A program made the translations under genes and the position numbers. Shown here piece by piece: positions 7,987 to 13,877 of a stretch of 16,016 nt of DNA (position 1 is its first letter; each line of letters starts with the position of its first letter). The stretch is from contig JAJXZC010000836.1 of NCBI GenBank assembly GCA_021780275.1, forward strand, positions 1-16,016, read 5' to 3'. Source of the stretch: Pseudomonadota bacterium (GTDB taxonomy: Bacteria > Pseudomonadota > Alphaproteobacteria > Parvibaculales > Parvibaculaceae). A model generated the notes under the pieces. The model did no database searches and had not been told where the DNA came from. It saw only the letters and a list, made by a program, of their open reading frames with translations.

Positions 7987-9791
7987 ATGCTCTGAAACTC
8001 TGGATTGTCTCAAAGCTCTTCGGTAATCCCGATCAGGCTTTGCCCCTGCTGCGGCGCCTCTTTGTCGAGAATGTGCGCGAGCACGTGCCGGGCTATCTCG
8101 CTGCTTTCGGCTGCATGGCGCTCGTGGCCGCATCGACGGGCGGCAGCGCCTGGATCATGAAAGACATCATCAATCGCATCTTCATCGAGAGGGAAGAGGC
8201 GATGGTGTGGTTGATCGCGGGCGCGGTGATATCGATCTATACGATAAAGGGCCTATCGAGCTACGGGCAGGAAGTCATTCTGACGCGGATCGGCAACGCC
8301 ATCATCGCGTCGCTTCAGCGGCGCATATATGACCGCCTTCTCAGCCAGACGCTCGACTTCTATCAGCGATATGCCTTCGGCGATCTCGCGACGCGCATGT
8401 CCTATAATGCGCAGGCCGCGCGCTCCGTGATCGACCTCGTGATGACGAGCCTCGGCCGCGATCTGATGTCGGTCGTCGCGCTCACCGCCGTCATGGTCGC
8501 GCAGGATCCGCTGATGTCGCTACTAGTGCTGGTCATCATGCCAGCCGCCGTCATCGGCGTCGCCAATCTGGTGAAGCGGGTCAGGCTCGTCATGAAGGCC
8601 GAGCTTATGTCGATCGCGAAGATCGTATCGACCTTGCAGGAGACCGCCACGGGCATTCGTATCGTCAAGGCGTTCAACCTTGAGAGCCATATGCGCGAGG
8701 TCATGGCGCAGTCGATCAGGGATGTCGAGACGCGCTCGAACAAGATAGCGGTTACGAGCGCCATGACGGGCCCGTTGATGGAGACGCTGGGCGGCTTTGC
8801 CGTCGCCGCCGTCATCGTCTATGGCGGCTGGAATGTGATCTCGCGTGGCGCCGATGCGGGCGGCTTTTTCTCCTTCATCACCGCGCTTCTGATGGCCTAT
8901 GAGCCGGCAAAGCGCCTTGCCCGTCTCAATGTCCAGCTTCATACGAACATTGTTGGCGTCTCGTCGCTCTATGACCTGCTCGACCACCCGATCAGGACGG
9001 TGGAAGCGCCTGACGCGGTCGAACTCGTCGTGACGGAGGGGCATGTCAGGCTCGGCGATGTTGCCTTTTCTTATGGCGACACGCCTGCTCTGAACGGCAT
9101 TGCACTCGATGCGAGGCCGTGCGCCGTCACTGCGCTGGTGGGGCCGTCCGGCGCGGGGAAGTCCACCGTTTTTTCGCTCACCGAAAGGTTCTATGACCCC
9201 GTGTCCGGCTCGGTGACGATTGACGGGCAGGACCTGCGCCATGTGTCTTTCGAGTCTCTTCGCCGCAACATCGCTCTGGTGACGCAGGACACGTTCCTCT
9301 TCGACGGAACGATCCGCGAGAACATCGCCTATGGAAAGCCCGACGCATCGGGAGACGAGATCGTCGAGGCCGCCCGTAATGCCAATGCGCATGAGTTCAT
9401 CACCGAACTGCCCGGCGGCTACGAAACGCGCGTCGGCGAGGGCGGGGGCCATCTTTCCGGCGGCCAGCGTCAGCGCATCGCCATTGCGCGGGCCATGCTG
9501 CGGGATGCGCCGATCCTGCTTCTCGACGAGCCCACCTCGGCGCTCGACGCCCAATCGGAGGCGAAGGTTCAGGAGGCGCTGGACCGGTTGATGGCCCACC
9601 GCACGACCATCGTCATCGCCCATCGTCTCTCGACGGTGCGCAATGCGGATCGGATCTATGTCATGGAGCGGGGCAAGATCCTGCAGTCGGGCTCCCATGC
9701 CGCTCTCATCGCCGAGGGCGGGCTTTATGCCCATCTGCACGTCCTGCAGTTCCGCGGCCCGGCCGAAAGGCAGCTCGCCGCCGCCCTTTGA
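7983..9791 (+). CDS. MsbA-like ABC exporter (fused membrane and ATPase domains)
   Basis: A half-transporter of about 602 residues that should work as a homodimer in the inner membrane. The N-terminal half (about 35-310) is an ABC exporter membrane domain with several hydrophobic helices and TLQETATGIRIVKAFNLE (217-234), typical of MsbA. The C-terminal ATPase has Walker A GPSGAGKST (387-395), a Q-loop near QDTFLF (435-440), signature LSGGQRQRIAIARAML (491-506), Walker B ILLLDEPTSALD (511-522) and the H-loop in IVIAHRLSTV (543-552). Given its neighbours, the cargo may be lipid A core or a lipid-linked glycan; this is inference, and the true msbA of the genome could be elsewhere. No in-frame ATG precedes the conserved region: TTG 7983, overlapping the GT2 stop TGA, is preferred; TTG 7944 would add 13 residues. 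The start is uncertain, the family is not. Confidence 0.88.
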   Translation: MNALKLWIVSKLFGNPDQALPLLRRLFVENVREHVPGYLAAFGCMALVAASTGGSAWIMKDIINRIFIEREEAMVWLIAGAVISIYTIKGLSSYGQEVILTRIGNAIIASLQRRIYDRLLSQTLDFYQRYAFGDLATRMSYNAQAARSVIDLVMTSLGRDLMSVVALTAVMVAQDPLMSLLVLVIMPAAVIGVANLVKRVRLVMKAELMSIAKIVSTLQETATGIRIVKAFNLESHMREVMAQSIRDVETRSNKIAVTSAMTGPLMETLGGFAVAAVIVYGGWNVISRGADAGGFFSFITALLMAYEPAKRLARLNVQLHTNIVGVSSLYDLLDHPIRTVEAPDAVELVVTEGHVRLGDVAFSYGDTPALNGIALDARPCAVTALVGPSGAGKSTVFSLTERFYDPVSGSVTIDGQDLRHVSFESLRRNIALVTQDTFLFDGTIRENIAYGKPDASGDEIVEAARNANAHEFITELPGGYETRVGEGGGHLSGGQRQRIAIARAMLRDAPILLLDEPTSALDAQSEAKVQEALDRLMAHRTTIVIAHRLSTVRNADRIYVMERGKILQSGSHAALIAEGGLYAHLHVLQFRGPAERQLAAAL

Positions 9792-9793
9792 GC

Positions 9794-9840
9794 GGGCTCC
9801 CGGCTCCGGCGGCCGGGCAGGCCCCTGCGGCCGGGAGCCC
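9794..9840 (+). terminator. Strong inverted repeat, probable terminator after the ABC exporter gene
   Basis: A perfect 11-bp stem, GGGCTCCCGGC (9794-9804) with its complement at 9830-9840, begins two bases after the exporter stop. The loop holds a second 5-bp stem (9817-9821 with 9824-9828). The following bases are C-rich with only a short T stretch at 9852-9855, so this may be a weak intrinsic terminator or an mRNA-stabilising hairpin. Confidence 0.5.
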
Positions 9841-9846
9841 CCCTGC

Positions 9847-9859
9847 GTCAATTTTGACA
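9847..9859 (+). promoter_or_regulatory. Palindrome overlapping a -35-like TTGACA before the monooxygenase
   Basis: GTCAA-TT-TTGAC (9847-9858) is a perfect 12-base palindrome. Its right half is part of TTGACA (9854-9859), a consensus -35 hexamer. No good -10 hexamer lies 16-18 bases downstream, so the promoter is unproven. It could be an operator that controls the flavin monooxygenase gene 104 bases downstream. Confidence 0.3.
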
Positions 9860-9962
9860 TGCTTTCTTTTCAGATAGCGATTGACCTTCGGTCCGTCCTT
9901 TCCAAAACTGAATGTCCACAAGGCCGGAAGGGCCGAGAACCAGAAAAGAAAGAACGCAGCCA

Positions 9963-11474
9963 ATGACAGGGACAGAAACTCTCACGAAGCCCGCTCCCCG
10001 GACCGCCGGGGGCAAGACCGAGCATTTCGACGTCTTGATCGTCGGCGCGGGCATTTCCGGCGTCGGCGCCGCCTATCACCTCAAGGATCAGTGCCCGGGC
10101 ACGAGCTTCCTCGTCCTCGAGACGCTTGAGAGCTTCGGCGGCACCTGGCTGATGCACAAATATCCGGGCATCCGCTCCGACAGCGACCTCTATACCTTCG
10201 GCTATCGCTTCAAGCCCTGGACCGGCGCGCCGATCGCGAGCGCGCAGGAAATCCTGAGCTATATGGGCGAGGTCATCCAGGAGAACGATCTCGGTCGCCA
10301 CATCCGCTACAAGCACAAGATTTCCTCGGCCCGCTGGTCGAGCAAGGACAATCTCTGGACCATCGAGGCGACGCGCACCGATACCGGCGAGGTCTTCCAC
10401 TTCACCGCGAACTTCCTCTGGATGTGCCAGGGCTATTACCGCCACTCGGAAGGCTATACGCCCGAATGGCCGGGCATGGACAAGTTCAAGGGCAAGATCG
10501 TCCATCCCCAGACATGGCCCGAAGATCTCGATTACAAGGGCAAGAACGTTCTCGTCATCGGTTCCGGCGCGACGGCGGCGACGCTCGTTCCCGCGATTGC
10601 CGGCGACTGCAAGCATGTCACGCTGCTTCAGCGTTCGCCGACCTACTTCATTCCGGGCCGCAACGAAAACGAGTTGGCGGACCAGCTTCGCGCCCTGAAG
10701 ATCGACGAGGCATGGATCCACGAGATCACGCGCCGCAAGGTTCTGGCCGATCAGGCCGAATTCACGCGCCGCTCCTTCGAGGAGCCGGACGTCGTGAAGC
10801 AGGAGCTGCTCGCGGGCGTCGCCATGTTCCTTCCGCAGGAGGTCGTGGACGAGCACTTCACGCCGAAATATCGCCCGTGGCGCCAGCGCATTGCCTTCGT
10901 GCCCGATGGCGACATCTTCCAGGCCGCGGCGGCCGGTCAGGCGTCGGTTGTCACCGACGAAATCGAGACCTTCACGGAGAAGGGCATCCTGCTCAAATCC
11001 GGCAAGGAGCTTGAGGCCGACATCATCATCACGGCCACGGGCTTCAATCTCAGCGTGCTCGGCGACATCGACTTCGAGCTGGATGGCAAGCCGCTTAACT
11101 TCGCCGACACCGTGACCTATCGCGGCATGATGTTCACCAACATTCCGAACATGGTCTGGGTCTTCGGCTATTTCCGGGCGAGCTGGACGCTGCGCGTCGA
11201 CCTGCTCGGCGACTTCGTCTGCCGCCTTCTCAACCACATGAAGGACAAGGGTGCGAAGCGCGTCACCGTGAAGCTCCGTCCCGAGGACAAGGACATGAAG
11301 CTCATGCCCTGGATCGATCCGGAAAACTTCAATCCCGGTTATCTGATGCGCGGCATGCATCTTCTGCCCAAGCGCGGCGACAAGCCCGAGTGGCAGCATA
11401 CGCAGGACTACTGGGTCGAGAAGGAGGAGCTGCCGGAGATCAATCTCGACGCCGCTGAGTTCGTCTACGAATAA
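9963..11474 (+). CDS. Class I Baeyer-Villiger flavin monooxygenase, EtaA-like
   Basis: 503 residues. FAD- and NADPH-dependent enzymes of this family insert oxygen next to ketones or oxidise sulfur/nitrogen. The FAD loop VGAGISG is at 27-33, followed by ESFGGTW (56-62) and YPGIRSDSD (67-75). The Baeyer-Villiger fingerprint F-x-G-x-x-x-H-x-x-x-W-P is intact at 175-186 (F175, G177, H181, W185, P186). The NADPH loop VIGSGATA is at 198-205 and IITATGFN at 355-362. The pattern closely resembles mycobacterial EtaA, recalled from memory: the ISGVxAAxHL, YPGIRSDSD and HPQxWPEDLDY stretches match. The substrate is unknown; EtaA-type enzymes accept ketones and thioamides. Start chosen at ATG 9963, preceded by AAGAAAG; ATG 9912 would add 17 basic residues with no RBS. 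Monocistronic: hairpins lie on both sides. Confidence 0.92.
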   Translation: MTGTETLTKPAPRTAGGKTEHFDVLIVGAGISGVGAAYHLKDQCPGTSFLVLETLESFGGTWLMHKYPGIRSDSDLYTFGYRFKPWTGAPIASAQEILSYMGEVIQENDLGRHIRYKHKISSARWSSKDNLWTIEATRTDTGEVFHFTANFLWMCQGYYRHSEGYTPEWPGMDKFKGKIVHPQTWPEDLDYKGKNVLVIGSGATAATLVPAIAGDCKHVTLLQRSPTYFIPGRNENELADQLRALKIDEAWIHEITRRKVLADQAEFTRRSFEEPDVVKQELLAGVAMFLPQEVVDEHFTPKYRPWRQRIAFVPDGDIFQAAAAGQASVVTDEIETFTEKGILLKSGKELEADIIITATGFNLSVLGDIDFELDGKPLNFADTVTYRGMMFTNIPNMVWVFGYFRASWTLRVDLLGDFVCRLLNHMKDKGAKRVTVKLRPEDKDMKLMPWIDPENFNPGYLMRGMHLLPKRGDKPEWQHTQDYWVEKEELPEINLDAAEFVYE

Positions 11475-11486
11475 GAGGGGTGGTCT

Positions 11487-11524
11487 TGCGTCAGGGTGCC
11501 CGGCTCGGCCGGCCCCTTGACGCA
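11487..11524 (+). repeat. Stem-loop just after the monooxygenase gene
   Basis: TGCGTCA (11487-11493) is complementary to TGACGCA (11518-11524), extended by GGG/CCC after a one-base bulge, with a G+C-rich loop. No T-run follows. It may be a first RNA-stabilising hairpin ahead of the true terminator at 11559. Confidence 0.4.
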
Positions 11525-11558
11525 GGGCTCTCTTGATATCACCAGGTCATTGAAGACT

Positions 11559-11589
11559 GCGCCGCGGCTTCCACCGCGGCGCTTTTTTT
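11559..11589 (+). terminator. Intrinsic terminator of the monooxygenase gene
   Basis: A perfect 9-bp stem GCGCCGCGG (11559-11567), loop CTTCCA, complement (11574-11582) and seven T residues (11583-11589). This is a textbook rho-independent terminator for rightward transcription and separates the monooxygenase from purU. Confidence 0.9.
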
Positions 11590-11594
11590 GGTGC

Positions 11595-11670
11595 CTTTGT
11601 ATTCCCGGGGCATGGGGGTGTATGAAGTCACCCGCAAGGGGTCTGGGGCCCCGCGAAGGCGAATACAAGG
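11595..11670 (+). promoter_or_regulatory. Long-range stem that would cover the purU ribosome binding site
   Basis: CTTTGTATTC (11595-11604) can pair with GAATACAAGG (11661-11670) over ten contiguous base pairs, one of them G-U, across a 56-base loop. The right arm includes the AAGG Shine-Dalgarno seven bases before the purU ATG. A perfect GGGGCCCC (11645-11652) lies inside the loop. It could be a translational switch or a protein-binding inverted repeat; no known riboswitch is recognised. The left arm begins only six bases after the upstream terminator, so a transcript containing both arms needs read-through or a promoter inside the terminator. Confidence 0.3.
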
Positions 11671-11677
11671 CGAACAC

Positions 11678-12547
11678 ATGCCCGGCGACGAGAACCAGTA
11701 CATCCTGACCATTTCCTGCCCCGACGCGGTGGGCATTGTTGCGGCGGTCGCGGGTCTGCTTGCGGCGGAAAATCTCTTCATCACGGAGTCGTCCCATTTC
11801 GGCGACCCCGACACGAAGCGCTTTTTCATGCGCACGGCCTTTCACCCCGTCGAGACGGGCGCATTCGGGCAGGCGCGTTTTGCCGAGCAGTTCGGTCCGG
11901 TGGCGGCGCGCTTCGGCATGGAATGGCGCCTGCATCATGTCGGCGTGCGGCCCTCTTTCCTGCTGATGGTTTCCAAGGCCGATCACTGCCTCAACGATCT
12001 TCTCTATCGCTACCGGACGGATGCGCTGCCCATCCATATTCCGGCGATTGTCTCCAACCATCTCGATCTCGCGCCGCTTGCGCAGCAGCATCGCATTCCC
12101 TTCTTCCATATTCCCGTGACCAAGGCGACGAAGCCCGATGCCGAGCGCCGGATGCTGGAGCTGGTGGAGGAGACAAAAGCGGAATTCGTCGTGCTCGCGC
12201 GTTACATGCAGGTGCTGTCGGATGAAACATGCCGCGCGCTGGCGGGCCGCGCGATCAATATCCATCACTCCTTCCTGCCGAGCTTCAAGGGCGCGAAGCC
12301 CTATCATCAGGCGCATGAGCGCGGTGTGAAACTCATCGGTGCCACGGCACATTTCGTGACGAGCGATCTCGATGAAGGTCCGATCATCGAGCAGCGTGTC
12401 GAGCGGGTGAGCCACACCACGACGGTTGAGCAGATGATTGCGGCAGGCCGCGATGTGGAAGCGCTGGTGCTTGCCCGCGCGGTCGCGGCTCTTGCGGCGC
12501 GGCGCGTCTTTCTCAACGGCAAGCGGACGGTCGTCTTCGCGGACTAG
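11678..12547 (+). CDS. purU: Formyltetrahydrofolate deformylase
   Basis: 289 residues, the usual length. Hydrolyses 10-formyl-tetrahydrofolate to formate and tetrahydrofolate (EC 3.5.1.10), balancing one-carbon pools and supplying formate for purine synthesis or formaldehyde oxidation. The N-terminal ACT domain (about 7-85) begins YILTISCPDAVGIVAAVAG. The C-terminal formyltransferase fold (about 93-285) carries the catalytic pattern INIHHSFLPSFKGAKPYHQA (193-212; N194, H196) and ATAHFVTSDLDEGPIIEQ (222-239; D232). The start ATG 11678 has AAGG seven bases upstream and gives the typical short N-terminus; the frame is open back to 11588, but the extra 30 residues are unlike the family. It ends seven bases from the stop of a converging small gene. 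Confidence 0.95.
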   Translation: MPGDENQYILTISCPDAVGIVAAVAGLLAAENLFITESSHFGDPDTKRFFMRTAFHPVETGAFGQARFAEQFGPVAARFGMEWRLHHVGVRPSFLLMVSKADHCLNDLLYRYRTDALPIHIPAIVSNHLDLAPLAQQHRIPFFHIPVTKATKPDAERRMLELVEETKAEFVVLARYMQVLSDETCRALAGRAINIHHSFLPSFKGAKPYHQAHERGVKLIGATAHFVTSDLDEGPIIEQRVERVSHTTTVEQMIAAGRDVEALVLARAVAALAARRVFLNGKRTVVFAD

Positions 12548-12554
12548 CGGCTGT

Positions 12555-12920
12555 TCAGAAGCCCTTGCCCTTGTTCACCGACCATTTGATGTTGCCATCG
12601 CCGCCCGTGATCTCGCCGGAACTTCCGGCGACCGGCGGCTCGTCGATCGGATCAGTGCAGCTTTCCTTGTCCGCCTTCGGCATCTTGGTGCAGATGCTCT
12701 TGCCCCTTACGCGCCACCATCCCTTGGCCAGCTTGCCATCCGGCGTGCGGACGACGATGTGTTTGCGGTTGGGATAATAGATCTTGGTGGTGCCCGCAGG
12801 GCCGGTAACTTCGACCGTGTTGCCGACGAGCCCGGAGCCCACATCCGCATGCGCCGAGACGGGCACGAGGAGGAGGGCGGCCGTCAATGCGGCGAGGCTG
12901 GTCGGGAAGCGGGTCGTCAT
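12555..12920 (-). CDS. Small secreted protein of unknown function
   Basis: 121 residues. The N-terminus MTTRFPTSLAALTAALLLVPVSAHA is a good Sec signal peptide with an AHA cleavage site at about residue 25, leaving a 96-residue periplasmic protein. The mature part has glycine- and beta-prone stretches (GLVGNTVEVTGPAGTTKIYY, 30-49), a WW pair (68-69) and two cysteines (C77, C88) that could form a disulfide. The order GNTV, tyrosine pair, G-x-W-W and paired Cys is reminiscent of small periplasmic alphaproteobacterial proteins, but I cannot name a family with confidence. It converges on purU. The signal peptide, high-G+C codon choice and opposite-strand fit support a real gene. Confidence 0.75.
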   Translation of the reverse strand: MTTRFPTSLAALTAALLLVPVSAHADVGSGLVGNTVEVTGPAGTTKIYYPNRKHIVVRTPDGKLAKGWWRVRGKSICTKMPKADKESCTDPIDEPPVAGSSGEITGGDGNIKWSVNKGKGF

Positions 12921-13035
12921 CAGGGCGTCCGTTGATTCTGCTGGGGCAATCTATCCCGCGTCGCCGGGCATGACGAGCCTTCACAAGCGCCTCGCGCGTG
13001 GATGCACCTTAATTCGCGGATACTTTTTGCCGGCA

Positions 13036-13287
13036 CTATTTCCCGATGCTGGGCGGTTTCAGCAGAAAGAGCACGATCCAGATCGGGATGAGGACGAGCG
13101 CGCCGAGAATGAAATGCGGCAGCGCCCAGTCGAAGCCTTCGCGCATCATCGCGATGATGTGCTGGGGCGTGAAGCCCACATCGGAAAGCACCTGATCGGC
13201 GCTGATATCGAACTCATTCAGGACGGCTCCGATTAGCACCGCCACCAGTATGAACTTTATGAGCGTCGACAAGGCGTTATAGATCAT
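13036..13287 (-). CDS. Small two-helix membrane protein, DUF6460-like
   Basis: 83 residues from ATG 13287: MIYNALSTLIKFILVAVLIG then a hydrophilic middle and a second hydrophobic segment HFILGALVLIPIWIVLFLL near the C-terminus. Two membrane helices bracket a segment of about 30 residues; this layout, with LIKF-x-VAVLIGAVL at the front and GALVLIPIWIVL at the back, resembles the small alphaproteobacterial family DUF6460 (recalled, not searched). Function unknown. The chosen start has GGGGCGG six bases upstream; ATG 13317 would add ten basic residues with no RBS. It is divergent from the cupin gene, with 83 bases between the starts, and 115 bases of unremarkable sequence lie between its stop and the next leftward gene. 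Confidence 0.7.
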   Translation of the reverse strand: MIYNALSTLIKFILVAVLIGAVLNEFDISADQVLSDVGFTPQHIIAMMREGFDWALPHFILGALVLIPIWIVLFLLKPPSIGK

Positions 13288-13357
13288 GTTGTGCCGCCCC
13301 GACCGGCGAATCTCCATTTGGGACAGTTTAGACGGGCGTGGCGACGGAACAAGTCTT

Positions 13358-13365
13358 GGGAGGGG
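13358..13365 (+). promoter_or_regulatory. Ribosome binding site setting the cupin start
   Basis: GGGAGGGG is followed by five T residues and ATG 13371. This strong Shine-Dalgarno favours ATG 13371 over the in-frame GTG at 13338. Confidence 0.7.
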
Positions 13366-13370
13366 TTTTT

Positions 13371-13877
13371 ATGGCGAGCCGTGAGGATGAGAAGGGGTCT
13401 AAAGAGGCACTGGAGGCGTGTTTCTGGAGCGCGGAGCGCATCGCGGGTCTGCAGGAGCGGCCTCATGTGCATCAGTTCAACGCCAATGCCATCCGCCATA
13501 CACGCTCGCTCGGCGACCTTGCGGGGCTTTCGGACATGGGCCTGCACCTCGTCCGGGTCGAGCCGGGCAGGGATACGACGGAACACCATTTCCACGGACA
13601 GGACGAGGAATTCCTCTTCGTGCTGTCGGGCGGGGGCGAGGTGACGATCGGCGAGGACACGGTCCCGGTGGGGCCGGGCGATTTCCTCGGCTTTCCCAAG
13701 GGCTCGCCCGCCCATTCCATGCATGTGCCCGCAGATGCCGGCGAAGACCTCGTCTATCTGATGGGCGGGACGCGCTCGCCCATCGATGTCTGCACTTATC
13801 CGCGTGCCGGTCTCCGCATGTACCGGATCAACGGCGAGAAGGAATATGTCTCCCTCTCCGACTTGAAGAAGGTCTAG
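13371..13877 (+). CDS. Cupin-domain protein
   Basis: 168 residues with one cupin beta-barrel (about 55-135). Motif 1 is PGRDTTEHHFHGQDEEFLFVLSG (65-87 region; H73, H75 and E79 or E80 as likely metal ligands) and motif 2 is PVGPGDFLGFPKGSPAHSMH (99-118) with H115 or H118 as the fourth ligand. All ligands of a metal-binding cupin are therefore present. The C-terminal YPRAGLRMYRINGEKEY (143-159) is less general. Single-cupin proteins of this size include isomerases, dioxygenases and sugar-binding regulators; no substrate can be assigned. No signal peptide is visible, so it is probably cytoplasmic. Its TAG stop is interlocked with that of the converging AsmA-family gene. Confidence 0.85.
   Translation: MASREDEKGSKEALEACFWSAERIAGLQERPHVHQFNANAIRHTRSLGDLAGLSDMGLHLVRVEPGRDTTEHHFHGQDEEFLFVLSGGGEVTIGEDTVPVGPGDFLGFPKGSPAHSMHVPADAGEDLVYLMGGTRSPIDVCTYPRAGLRMYRINGEKEYVSLSDLKKV

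Noticed and set aside
8523..9860. 445-residue open frame opposite the ABC exporter
   Set aside because: Shadow of the exporter frame; no domain or RBS, and it runs through the hairpin at 9794-9840.
9912..9962. 17-residue extension of the monooxygenase
   Set aside because: No RBS before ATG 9912, and the extension is basic and low in complexity; ATG 9963 gives an ordinary N-terminus.
9870..11399. 509-residue open frame on the minus strand opposite the monooxygenase
   Set aside because: Composition is antisense-like (rich in Arg, Val, Glu, His) with no motif, while the opposite frame has a complete flavin monooxygenase.
11588..11677. 30-residue N-terminal extension of purU
   Set aside because: It begins in the T-run of the upstream terminator, lacks an RBS, and is not part of the ACT domain; the ATG at 11678 has a suitable AAGG.
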